From JBBIMS01 sp964531645 (GTDB taxonomy: Bacteria; Acidobacteriota; Aminicenantia; JBFLYD01; JBBIMS01): a stretch of 16,365 nucleotides of DNA. Position 1 is the stretch's first letter, and each line of letters begins with the position of its first letter. Positions 6,078 to 13,294 of the stretch are shown piece after piece. The translations under genes were made by a program, and so were the position numbers. Location of the stretch: assembly GCA_964531645.1 (NCBI GenBank), contig CAZHEF010000044.1, forward strand, positions 1-16,365, written 5' to 3'. Under the pieces are notes generated by a model that did not search any database, was not told the origin of the DNA, and saw nothing but the letters and a program-made list of their open reading frames with translations.

Positions 6078-6941
6078 ATGACAGCAAGAGTTTTGAAAAT
6101 TTCAACTCGGCTTGCACCTCTTCTCATAGGAGTTTTAATCTTCCTTTTCTTTTTACTTAAATCCTACATAATTGTCGAGCCTGGAGAAAAGGCTCTTATC
6201 TTCAACAAGGTAACCGGAGAACTTAGAGTTACTCCAAGAGAAGGATTGTATTTTCTAATCCCCCTTGTTGAATCTGTAACCATCTATGATACAAAAGTTC
6301 AAACCTATAATCTCACAAAATCTACTCTTGAAGGAGAGATAAGAGGAGAAGATTCTCTTCAAGCCTTAACAGCCGATGGACAGAGTGTTTTTCTCGACAT
6401 CTCCGTAAGATTCCGTTTGAACCCAGAAAAGTTACCTGAGTTCCACAGAACGATAGGGAAGACTTATATGCAAAGCATAGTCCGACCTCAGATAAGAAAT
6501 GAAGCAAGAATTGCTGTATCAAACTTTTCTGTTATGGAACTTTACACCTCAAAAAGGGAAATTTTCCAGAAAGTTATTGAAGATAGGTTTAAGAATGTTT
6601 TCCCGAAATACAATATCCTCTTTGATTCAGTCCTTGTAAGAGATGTGAGGGTATCAGACGAGATCCAGAAAGTTCTCGAGAATAAACATATTGCCCAGCA
6701 CGAAGCAGAGAGAATGAAATATGTCCTCGAAAAGGAAGAAAAGGAAAAGGAGAGAAAGATAATAGAGGCAGAAGGAGATGCTGAAGCAATAAGGATTAAA
6801 GGGCATGCCCTTGCCCAGAATCCAGCTCTCATTCAGTATGAGTATGTCCAGAAGATTGCACCCAATGTCCAGGCAATAATAACAGACGGGAGGTCTATCT
6901 TCTCCATCGCAGACTTTTTGAAAAGCCAGAAAGAGAAATAA
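6078..6941 (+). CDS. SPFH/prohibitin-family membrane protein (HflC/prohibitin-like)
   Basis: 287 residues. A single N-terminal transmembrane helix (about 12-32) is followed by the PHB/SPFH domain (about 31-200) starting IIVEPGEKALIFNKVTGEL. A charged coiled coil (about 202-245) carries the classical AEGDAEAIRIKG stretch (231-242), and the tail YEYVQKIAPNVQAIITDG (254-271) is typical of prohibitins. Such proteins form ring-like membrane scaffolds and in HflKC or mitochondria modulate an FtsH-type AAA protease. No second SPFH gene (hflK) and no ftsH are adjacent, so it may form homo-oligomers. The start is supported by GGGAGGG (6068-6074) before the ATG. Placement after htpX suggests a shared membrane-proteostasis theme. 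Confidence 0.9.
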   Translation: MTARVLKISTRLAPLLIGVLIFLFFLLKSYIIVEPGEKALIFNKVTGELRVTPREGLYFLIPLVESVTIYDTKVQTYNLTKSTLEGEIRGEDSLQALTADGQSVFLDISVRFRLNPEKLPEFHRTIGKTYMQSIVRPQIRNEARIAVSNFSVMELYTSKREIFQKVIEDRFKNVFPKYNILFDSVLVRDVRVSDEIQKVLENKHIAQHEAERMKYVLEKEEKEKERKIIEAEGDAEAIRIKGHALAQNPALIQYEYVQKIAPNVQAIITDGRSIFSIADFLKSQKEK

Positions 6942-6981
6942 AGCTTTTCCCATGAAGGATTTACAGAATTTTTTATTTTTC

Positions 6982-7010
6982 TTGACACAAACTAATTTTT
7001 CGATTATAAA
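6982..7010 (+). promoter_or_regulatory. Near-consensus sigma-70 promoter for the TPR lipoprotein
   Basis: A perfect TTGACA (6982-6987), a 17-bp spacer and TATAAA (7005-7010). This is the best promoter match in the window. It decides the start of the downstream gene, since a longer open frame from 6952 would place the promoter inside the coding region. Confidence 0.75.
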
Positions 7011-7038
7011 TGATTCTTATCTGCATGAGGAGGCATTT

Positions 7039-8022
7039 ATGAGAGAGAGAAAATCTTTCGATTTAATAGTTATCATTGTAGTTCTGGGGTTTTTTATAGC
7101 CTGCCAACAGCTCAGTATCAACAATCTCAAAGCCAATTATCATTTCAAAAAGGCAAATAAGTTTTATACAGATCAGGCTTTCAAAAGAGCAGTTGAGGAG
7201 TATGAAAAAGCTGTGACATTCAATCCCAAACTTTCCAAAGCTTATCTTTATCTCGGCTTATGCTATCAGACTTTATACAAACCAGGTCTTGAGGACAAAA
7301 AAAATAAAGAGACCGCTGATAAGGCAATAAAAAATCTAAAAGAAGCGCTTAAATTTGAACCTGAGAATGAAGATATTATCCTCGCCCTTGGAGACACCTA
7401 CAACAGACTTCGTGATTTTGAAGAGGCAGAAAAATACTATCTTAAGATCCTTGAGAGGCATCCTGACAAGCCCCAGTATTATTATGTTATTGCCCAATTT
7501 TACAGAAACTTTGAGAAGATTGATAAAGCAATAGAAATGTTTGAAAAAAGGATTGCCCTTGACCCCAACAATCCAGAAGGTTATAAATACCTTGCCAACT
7601 TCTACTACAATGACCTTCTCAACACTGTAAAGACTGTGGAAGAAGGTAAAATGTATATTGATAAAGCAATAGAATTATTTGAAAAGATGATTTCCCTCGA
7701 GCCCAACAACCACGAAAATTATTATTCTTTAGGTGTTGCTTGCTGGGCAAAGAGTTACAGACTTCTTCAAGGAGAAACAAGTGAGGATAGAATAACTACA
7801 ATCAATAAAGGAATAAAGGCTCTTGAAAAGGCGATTGAGCTGAATCCTAATTACCCGGACTCTTATGCCTGGATAAACCTCCTCTGGAGAGAAATGGCAA
7901 AAGTTGATCCAAAGAATGAGAAAAAATACCTGCAGATTGCTACTGATTATCAAAATAAATTCACCGAAATTCAAAAGAGAAAGAAAGCAAGAGAGGAATT
8001 TATCAAGGCACTTAAAAAATAG
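7039..8022 (+). CDS. TPR-repeat lipoprotein
   Basis: 327 residues from the ATG at 7039, chosen because TGAGGAGG (7026-7033) precedes it and a near-consensus promoter lies just upstream. The N-terminus has a basic start, a hydrophobic core (about 9-20) and Cys22 in FIAC, a plausible though not ideal lipobox, suggesting a lipid-anchored envelope protein. The rest is about six or seven tetratricopeptide repeats, recognisable as FKRAVEEYEKAVTFNP (48-63), DKAIKNLKEALKFEPEN, DFEEAEKYYLKILERHP, DKAIEMFEKRIALDPNNPEG, DKAIELFEKMISLEPNN and GIKALEKAIELNPNYPDS. TPRs are protein-protein interaction scaffolds, so the partner is unknown. The stop lies 7 bp from the stop of the convergent RNA methyltransferase gene. 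Confidence 0.88.
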   Translation: MRERKSFDLIVIIVVLGFFIACQQLSINNLKANYHFKKANKFYTDQAFKRAVEEYEKAVTFNPKLSKAYLYLGLCYQTLYKPGLEDKKNKETADKAIKNLKEALKFEPENEDIILALGDTYNRLRDFEEAEKYYLKILERHPDKPQYYYVIAQFYRNFEKIDKAIEMFEKRIALDPNNPEGYKYLANFYYNDLLNTVKTVEEGKMYIDKAIELFEKMISLEPNNHENYYSLGVACWAKSYRLLQGETSEDRITTINKGIKALEKAIELNPNYPDSYAWINLLWREMAKVDPKNEKKYLQIATDYQNKFTEIQKRKKAREEFIKALKK

Positions 8023-8029
8023 CACCTCT

Positions 8030-8806
8030 TTAACTTATACTCTTCCTTTTTGAAATTTCATATAAAATAATTGAGGTTGAGATTGCTGTATTTAAAGATT
8101 CTCCACCCTTCTGAGGTATTGAAATAAGATTATCCGAAAGGCAAATAACCTCCTCGGGAACACCCTCTGGTTCAGAACCAATTACAATAGAGCATATTCC
8201 ATCCCATTTTATCTCCCATGGAGGAATACCACCCCTTGGAGATGTGGTAAAAATTTTCCCATTCTTGCTTTTTATTTCCTTCCTGAAAATATCAAACTCC
8301 ACATCTTCAAAAAAATTAACTCTCAGACAACTTCCTGTAGATGCTCTAATAACCTTTGTGTTGAAAGGGGAGCATGAATAAGGCGAAAGATAAATCCTAT
8401 CAACTCCAAAGGCTTCTGCGGAACGGAAAATTGTCCCTAAATTTCCTGGATCTTTTATTTTATAGAGAAAAATAACTATCGCATCAGATTCTAAAGGAAC
8501 TCTTCCTATCTTCTCAAAAAAAGCAAGTGCAAGAATACCCTGGGGAGTCTCAACAGTGGCAAGGCTTTGCTCAATCTTTTCAGAAATAATTATTAGCTCA
8601 TACTTTTGAAGTTTTTCTACGAAATCTCTGTTTTCGTTGAGGAATTTTTCAGTTATTAGAATAAATTTTAAATTCACCCTGCTCGAAAGAGCTTCTTTAA
8701 CCAATTTTTCCCCTTCAAGAAAAAATACTCTCTTCTTTTCTTTTTCACCTATAAGCCTCTTTATTTCTCTTATTAAAGGATGCTCTTTGCTCTTTATAAA
8801 TTTCAC
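8030..8806 (-). CDS. SpoU/TrmH-family RNA 2'-O-ribose methyltransferase
   Basis: 258 residues, a SPOUT (trefoil-knot) SAM methyltransferase. A small N-terminal substrate-binding domain (about 1-98; FLEGEKLVKEAL at 29-40) is typical of rRNA methylases. The three SpoU motifs are present: DPGNLGTIFRSAEAFG (119-134, catalytic Arg128), VIGSEPEGV (208-216) and IPQKGGESLNTAISTSI (230-246). It probably methylates a 2'-OH in 23S rRNA, but RlmB-, TsnR- and TrmH-like specificities cannot be separated by eye. It starts at GTG (8806), whose first bases overlap the TGA stop of the upstream peptidase gene as GTGA, with no clear Shine-Dalgarno of its own. Expression therefore probably depends on translational coupling. 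Confidence 0.9.
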   Translation of the reverse strand: MKFIKSKEHPLIREIKRLIGEKEKKRVFFLEGEKLVKEALSSRVNLKFILITEKFLNENRDFVEKLQKYELIIISEKIEQSLATVETPQGILALAFFEKIGRVPLESDAIVIFLYKIKDPGNLGTIFRSAEAFGVDRIYLSPYSCSPFNTKVIRASTGSCLRVNFFEDVEFDIFRKEIKSKNGKIFTTSPRGGIPPWEIKWDGICSIVIGSEPEGVPEEVICLSDNLISIPQKGGESLNTAISTSIILYEISKRKSIS

Positions 8807-10842
8807 TTTATACTTTTAATTTCTATTAGTTCTGCCCGGGATAAAATTTCAAAAGTACCTTTAAACTTTTTCAAATCAACAATATCAAATTCCTCTATAA
8901 GTCTTTCATAAATTTCAAGGAGTGTTCTCTTTCCATCAACAAAATTTATCAGTTCATAAAGAACAGGGTCTCTCAAAGGGAGTGCTTCTGAAGCCCTCTC
9001 TCCGAGAAGATCATCAAGATAATCAACTCTTAATGGTAAACGGAAATCATTTGCTCTTTTTGGAATGAGATTTTCAAGTTCTTTCTCTTCTTTGGAAAGA
9101 GGAACTCTCTTAACCAACCATCCCCTCTCCCTGGCAAATTCATTTATTTCCCTCTCCATTCTCTTTTTAAGGGATAAAATTGCTGTCTCAAAATCTCTGT
9201 TCCTCTCTTCTATCCAGTTTCCTTTAATATCCAGTCTTTTAATCGAACTCAAACTTTTTATCTCCCTTTCAAAGGTGTATTTTAAAGTCCTTTCAGCAAT
9301 AGTTCTATTTAAACTAAATTCATCCTCACTCTTTGAACCGTATATTTTCGCAAGATGAGAGTTTATTGAATCTGCTATCCTCTTTAATCCCCTTGAAAAA
9401 CATTTATTGTAAAGGTTCTTAACCCTTGCTGTTTCTTGGTTTGCAATAAAATAAACCACACTTGAAACAGCAAAAATAACCCTCTTCATCTCCGTTGGAT
9501 CAACATTTTCTGAGGTGTCCTGAATCGTGTGCCAGTAAGGGTCTGGATGATTGAACATTAGAGATGGGACTGAAACTGTTGAATCGTTGAAAAAGTGATG
9601 GTCAGAACCTCCTGAATATCTTACCATTCTGAAAAAGAATGGAAATTTTTCTCCGGTCGGTGATTCAATAGGCAAAAGAGCAGTTTTTTCAAGGGCAATT
9701 TCAACAAGGTCATTTATGAATGAAGGTAGAGAATGGGGAGTCTTTGTAACTATTAAAAATGTCTTAATTTTTTTAGGATTTTCTCCTATCATATCAAGGT
9801 TTAGAGCAACTATTCCCTTCTTAGATATTTCTGGGTGAGATTTCAAATATGGAGCAGTGCTATACCATTCATTTAACCAGAGAAAACGAACTGTTCTTTT
9901 TAATGGAGGAATCTTTCCCTCATCTATCAATCTTTTAAATGTCCTTAAAATTTCAAGAAGACCCGCTGAGCCTGAGGCATTGTCGTTGGCTCCGGGTTTG
10001 TAATGGTCAAGATGAGCCATAAGAATTATTTCCTCATCAGGCTTTTCAGCGCCTTCTATTATTGCCCAGAGGGTTTTAACTTCTGAAGGATAAAGTCTTC
10101 CAGAAACCTTTGCTTTTGAGAAAACTTTTTTCCCGCTTTCAATATAAGAAATGATTTCCCTTGCAACCTTTCTTGAAATTGTAAATCCAAAACCAACTTT
10201 TTCTATCTCGTTCTTCTTCGGCCATAAAGCCTGATAAGGGATTAGTTCGGGATAATCATCCCTTTCATTAAACGGAAGAAAAGTTATAACTCCAAGAGCT
10301 CCCCTTTTAATAACTGCTTCCCTGTGAACATTTCCAGCATAACTTTGGGAAAGAACTATTTTCCCCTTTACATCTATTCCATCGTAAGATGCGGGATTAT
10401 CCCCTTCTTTTATATAAACTATCTCTGCTCTTTCAACATCTGCAGAACAGCTATGTTTAACAAGAGTTGAAGGGATCTCTCTATAACAGGCAATTCTTTT
10501 AACTACAGGCTCCACAAGCCACAGCTCACCGTCTTCAACCTTCCAACCAGGGGGTGTGAGCCATGTGTAATATCTTGTCCCTCCATCAGAAGGATGAGAA
10601 TCAATTCCGTAATTTTTGATTCCAAATTCCTTTAATTTACTGATAATATAATTTGCAGCAAAATCCCACCCTTCTGAAGCTTGAATTCTATCAAACATTG
10701 AAATATTAACCACATACTCTTTGGCAAGCTCCCCACTCAGCTCAGTCAAAAGCTCCTTTGAAACTTTCTCATCAAAAATTTCATCTCCCTGAATTATAGC
10801 CAATAGCAAAAGTATCAATGAAATCGAAATAAATAATTTCAT
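8803..10842 (-). CDS. Secreted M28-family zinc aminopeptidase with C-terminal extension
   Basis: 679 residues from the ATG at 10842, chosen over the frame start at 10881 because GGAGG (10849-10853) precedes it and a signal peptide begins there (MKLFISISLILLLLAIIQG). Residues ~140-250 look like a protease-associated insert (DGIDVKGKIVL, GALGVITF). The M28 core carries likely zinc ligands: His277 and Asp279 in AHLDH, Asp287 in PGANDNASG, Glu325 in LWLNEWY, Asp350 in LNLDMIG and His438 in YWHTIQDT. The usual Glu-Glu pair is Asn-Glu here (324-325). After ~475 comes a long charged helical region. The last ~55 residues (FVDGKRTLLEIYERLIEEFD, 634-653) resemble a PqqD-like or winged-helix module. It probably degrades exported peptides; the substrate is unknown. 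Translationally coupled to the RNA methyltransferase. Confidence 0.85.
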   Translation of the reverse strand: MKLFISISLILLLLAIIQGDEIFDEKVSKELLTELSGELAKEYVVNISMFDRIQASEGWDFAANYIISKLKEFGIKNYGIDSHPSDGGTRYYTWLTPPGWKVEDGELWLVEPVVKRIACYREIPSTLVKHSCSADVERAEIVYIKEGDNPASYDGIDVKGKIVLSQSYAGNVHREAVIKRGALGVITFLPFNERDDYPELIPYQALWPKKNEIEKVGFGFTISRKVAREIISYIESGKKVFSKAKVSGRLYPSEVKTLWAIIEGAEKPDEEIILMAHLDHYKPGANDNASGSAGLLEILRTFKRLIDEGKIPPLKRTVRFLWLNEWYSTAPYLKSHPEISKKGIVALNLDMIGENPKKIKTFLIVTKTPHSLPSFINDLVEIALEKTALLPIESPTGEKFPFFFRMVRYSGGSDHHFFNDSTVSVPSLMFNHPDPYWHTIQDTSENVDPTEMKRVIFAVSSVVYFIANQETARVKNLYNKCFSRGLKRIADSINSHLAKIYGSKSEDEFSLNRTIAERTLKYTFEREIKSLSSIKRLDIKGNWIEERNRDFETAILSLKKRMEREINEFARERGWLVKRVPLSKEEKELENLIPKRANDFRLPLRVDYLDDLLGERASEALPLRDPVLYELINFVDGKRTLLEIYERLIEEFDIVDLKKFKGTFEILSRAELIEIKSIK

Positions 10843-10861
10843 TTTTAGCCTCCAGAGTAGA

Positions 10862-10890
10862 ATTTTACAGGAAAAAGCCACAAGCTACAA
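10862..10890 (-). promoter_or_regulatory. Possible promoter for the M28 gene
   Basis: On the minus strand, TTGTAG (10885-10890), a 17-bp spacer and TAAAAT (10862-10867). The -10 matches 5 of 6 consensus positions, the -35 only 3. The -35 lies inside the heptad array, so that array may have created the promoter. Confidence 0.35.
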
Positions 10891-10978
10891 GCTTCAAGTT
10901 GCAAGTTCCAAGCTAAAAGCCTAAATTTTGCATTTTACATTTTGCAATTTTCATTTTGAATTGAATTTAATTTAATTC
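10875..10978. repeat. Heptad array upstream of the M28 gene
   Basis: Two adjoining 7-bp arrays. At 10875-10923 there are seven units beginning with AAG at 10875, 10882, 10889, 10896, 10903, 10910 and 10917 (AAGCTAC, AAGCTTC and so on). From about 10924 to 10978 there are AT-rich units such as GCATTTT, ACATTTT and GCAATTT. The first type is the reverse complement of the GCT heptads at 337-371; the second matches the TTTGCAT-type units at 6008-6028. Confidence 0.7.
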
Positions 10979-11013
10979 ACTCCGACTTTATAAATCTGAA
11001 CAAGATTACACTG

Positions 11014-12160
11014 TTATTCATCCTTTTCAATCCCATCTCTTGTCATGTAGTAATCACTAACCCATGCTGGTTTAAGAATGTTCGGGAATGGCAAATAGAA
11101 ACTGCCTTCAAATTTCATATCAGGGAGTCTGTATACAAGGGTTTCATTCTCTCCCTTCTCCCAGTCTCTATTCCCTGTTATGACTAAAAGTCTATTATCA
11201 ATCACTTTAATATCTTCAAGGGGTGGAGCATGAGGAGGAATGTAGGCAACTTGCCTCAGAATTTTGAAAATTGGCTCTGGAGAACTTTTACCACTATCGC
11301 ACCATTCTTCAATTTTTTCCCTGCTCACTTTGAATTTCCTGAAATCAATATCAATTTCAAATTTTTTTTCTAATTTTCCCATCAAAACTCACAGCCTCTA
11401 TAATGGGCTCTTCAATTGCTGGAATGTAACATATAAACTTATTCTTCCAATCTACTGAAAAAATTATTGCAGTTCTTCGGATATAATAATAGCAAGAACT
11501 TATCCTCTTTTTCTTCACTTCCTCACTTATTTTCTTACTCAGTAATTTCATTGCTTCCTTTTTGGCATCAGAAACCAATTTAAAATTTTAAAAAAGTCCA
11601 TCAAACATAGCAAAATAGTATTTCCCATTTTCAAAATAGTTTTCATCAGAAGATATAAATCCTAAAATACATGTTTCTCACACCTTTCAATGGAATTTAG
11701 ATTGAATCTTGGAATAACAAATTTCGAACTGTATCCTTTTAAAATATTAGAAAGTTTTGCAATCGTTCTTACCTCAAGAGTGTTCAAATCTATTGATTTT
11801 ATATAACCTCTGAGACTCTCAACGCTCACAATCTCATTCTCATTGAAAAAAAATAATATCCTCCGCATCAATCTCTCTAAGTTCATCAGGTCCTTCCCCA
11901 CCCCTGAGAGTTCTCTTTTAAATTATCTTTCCTGAAAAATCATAAATAAAAATGTTAAATGCTACTCCTCTTCTTTCAAGTATCATAAAAACAACCTTAT
12001 CTGAAAAGGGGATTGCCCAGAATATATTTCCATTGTGTGTTATCTCGAAAATTTTTCCAAATTGAACATTTTTAAAACCTTTATTTTCTTTATACTCAAG
12101 TTTTAAAATCGGAACCTCTCCTTTACAGGAAACAAGAAAAAATAACGCTAAATATTTCAA
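11014..12160 (-). pseudogene. Decayed 6-bladed beta-propeller lipoprotein gene
   Basis: Four collinear open pieces on the minus strand (12160-11918, 11901-11662, 11578-11357, 11385-11014) read as one protein. It starts with a lipoprotein signal (lipobox LVSC), then FSGKII, a propeller-type GGEGPDELREI (translated across the first stop), NENEIVSVESLRGYIKSIDL, ISSDENYFENGKYYF, and ends near WVSDYYMTRDG. The lesions I can place are: an in-frame TAA at 11918-11920; a frameshift at an A8 run (11846-11853, plus strand); a frameshift near 11660-11668; an in-frame TAA at 11588-11590; and a frameshift at a T8 run (11362-11369). Intact homologues are outer-surface propeller lipoproteins of unknown function. 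The start codon would be TTG with no Shine-Dalgarno. The two stops argue for true decay rather than only sequencing error. Confidence 0.72.
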
Positions 12161-12193
12161 ATGATTTTCTGAAACTATACAGAACCATCAAAA

Positions 12194-12250
12194 CATCCTC
12201 ATTTATTTTACAACAATAAATTGAAAAGGGGTATTCCGAATGAAACTCAA
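12194..12250. repeat. Direct repeat copy 1 (upstream of the pseudogene)
   Basis: The core 12204-12250 matches 13151-13198 at about 40 of 48 aligned columns, including 18 identical bases starting at 12204. Read on the minus strand it lies just upstream of the beta-propeller pseudogene and contains a -10-like TAAAAT (12205-12210). Copy 2 is in the same orientation about 947 bp away. Confidence 0.75.
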
Positions 12251-12263
12251 CCATGTTTTGTAA

Positions 12264-13139
12264 TTAACTCTCTTCCTTTTTAAATATTAACAATATAAAT
12301 GTGAAGCGTTTATTTACTCTTTTCCAATGGACGACTTTCTCTTTATATGAAAAATCTATTGGTTCAATCAATTTTAGTCCATATTTTTCAGCTTTTTTCA
12401 CTAACTCTTCTATATCTTCTCTTGTAAACACCTTCATTTCACCAAACTCTTCGCCATATGGATAAATTCCTTTTGTATCAATTGGTTCAGGCCAGTAATC
12501 TGCAGAAGTTAACGAATACCCCCCTGGCTTTAACAGTCTACTCATTTCCCTAAAGTAATTCTCAAGGTTTACCCCATGTTCGATCACCGATATTGAAGTA
12601 ATAAAATCGAATGAATCAGATTTAAACGAAGTACTTTCTAAGTTCTGTCTGCTATAGTTAATATGACCTTTGCGGAAGTCCTCTTTAAACGATATGTCAC
12701 ACCCATATAAGTTTGAGAACCCATATAATTCTAACCAAGGTAAGATTACTCCGTAGTCTGCACACCCCACATCTAAAATATATGATTTAGCGGAACCATA
12801 CTTTAATATAAATGAAAATACACGATAAGAATCCCAATTCTTGAAATGCTCGTTGTGAGGTCGAAGTTTCAATTTCTTTAATTTTTGAAGACTTTCCTTC
12901 ACTTCCGCTTCTGTCTTTAAAACTGAATTAATGTTTTTACAATTATGGATATGTAATAAAGCATGCTCTTTCTTTCTCCTGCGAAGATAACGGTAACAGA
13001 ACGAACTTAAAAACACAAATGGCATTTTAATAATATTTTTTGCCACCCTTAGAATGTCAAAACTAATAATTTTCATAATTTCGCTATCATGAAATTTTCT
13101 CTTAAAATTCAATTCTTCAATTCCAAATATTCCTTTCAA
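12264..13139 (-). CDS. Class I SAM-dependent methyltransferase, substrate unknown
   Basis: 291 residues if the TTG at 13139 is used. A class I methyltransferase fold occupies about 115-260: motif I YILDVGCADYG (120-130), acidic Asp148 in YGCDIS, the post-motif SFDFITSISVIEHGVN (176-191) and LKPGGYSLTSADYW (203-216). These features suit a Methyltransf_11-type small-molecule or glycan methylase. The first ~110 residues are basic with a hydrophobic patch (PFVFLSSFCYRYLRRRKK, 40-57) that I do not recognise. The start is uncertain: GGAGGA (13140-13145) abuts the TTG too closely, and the ATG at 13076 (residue 22) has no Shine-Dalgarno. The gene stands alone between two copies of a direct repeat, which could mark insertion or duplication of a promoter region. 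Confidence 0.78.
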   Translation of the reverse strand: MKGIFGIEELNFKRKFHDSEIMKIISFDILRVAKNIIKMPFVFLSSFCYRYLRRRKKEHALLHIHNCKNINSVLKTEAEVKESLQKLKKLKLRPHNEHFKNWDSYRVFSFILKYGSAKSYILDVGCADYGVILPWLELYGFSNLYGCDISFKEDFRKGHINYSRQNLESTSFKSDSFDFITSISVIEHGVNLENYFREMSRLLKPGGYSLTSADYWPEPIDTKGIYPYGEEFGEMKVFTREDIEELVKKAEKYGLKLIEPIDFSYKEKVVHWKRVNKRFTFILLIFKKEES

Positions 13140-13140
13140 T

Positions 13141-13198
13141 CCTCCATATGTATTTTACAACAATAAATAGAAAAGGGTAATTTCTGAACAGAACTCAA
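13141..13198. repeat. Direct repeat copy 2 (upstream of the methyltransferase gene)
   Basis: Partner of 12194-12250. On the minus strand it reads from TTGAGTT through CCCTTTT to TTGTTGTAAAATA, then GGAGGA and the methyltransferase start. The -10-like TAAAAT is at 13152-13157; a 17-bp-spaced -35 (TTACCC) is weak. Its position relative to the downstream gene parallels copy 1, so a shared regulatory region is likely. Confidence 0.75.
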
Positions 13199-13219
13199 TT
13201 CGTGTAAACCATGAGAATT

Positions 13220-13247
13220 TTGACCTGAGTTATTCCTTTTGTAAAAT
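13220..13247 (+). promoter_or_regulatory. Sigma-70 promoter for the GH3 gene
   Basis: TTGACC (13220-13225), a 16-bp spacer and TAAAAT (13242-13247), with a predicted start near 13254 and GAGGAG (13282-13287) before the ATG. No obvious operator palindrome was seen. Confidence 0.6.
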
Positions 13248-13294
13248 AAATTCATGCTATTTTTTATATTCGTATTGATGAGAGGAGAAAATAT

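Noticed and set aside
5866..6081. 71-residue plus-strand open frame before the SPFH gene
   Set aside because: It consists of the periodic repeats and overlaps the SPFH start; it has no Shine-Dalgarno and no recognisable protein features.
6952..7038. N-terminal extension of the TPR protein
   Set aside because: It contains the near-consensus promoter and would bury the lipoprotein signal; the ATG at 7039 has a strong ribosome site.
10875..10978. CRISPR array
   Set aside because: The units are 7 bp, contiguous and degenerate, with no spacers of 25-40 bp and no cas genes in the window.
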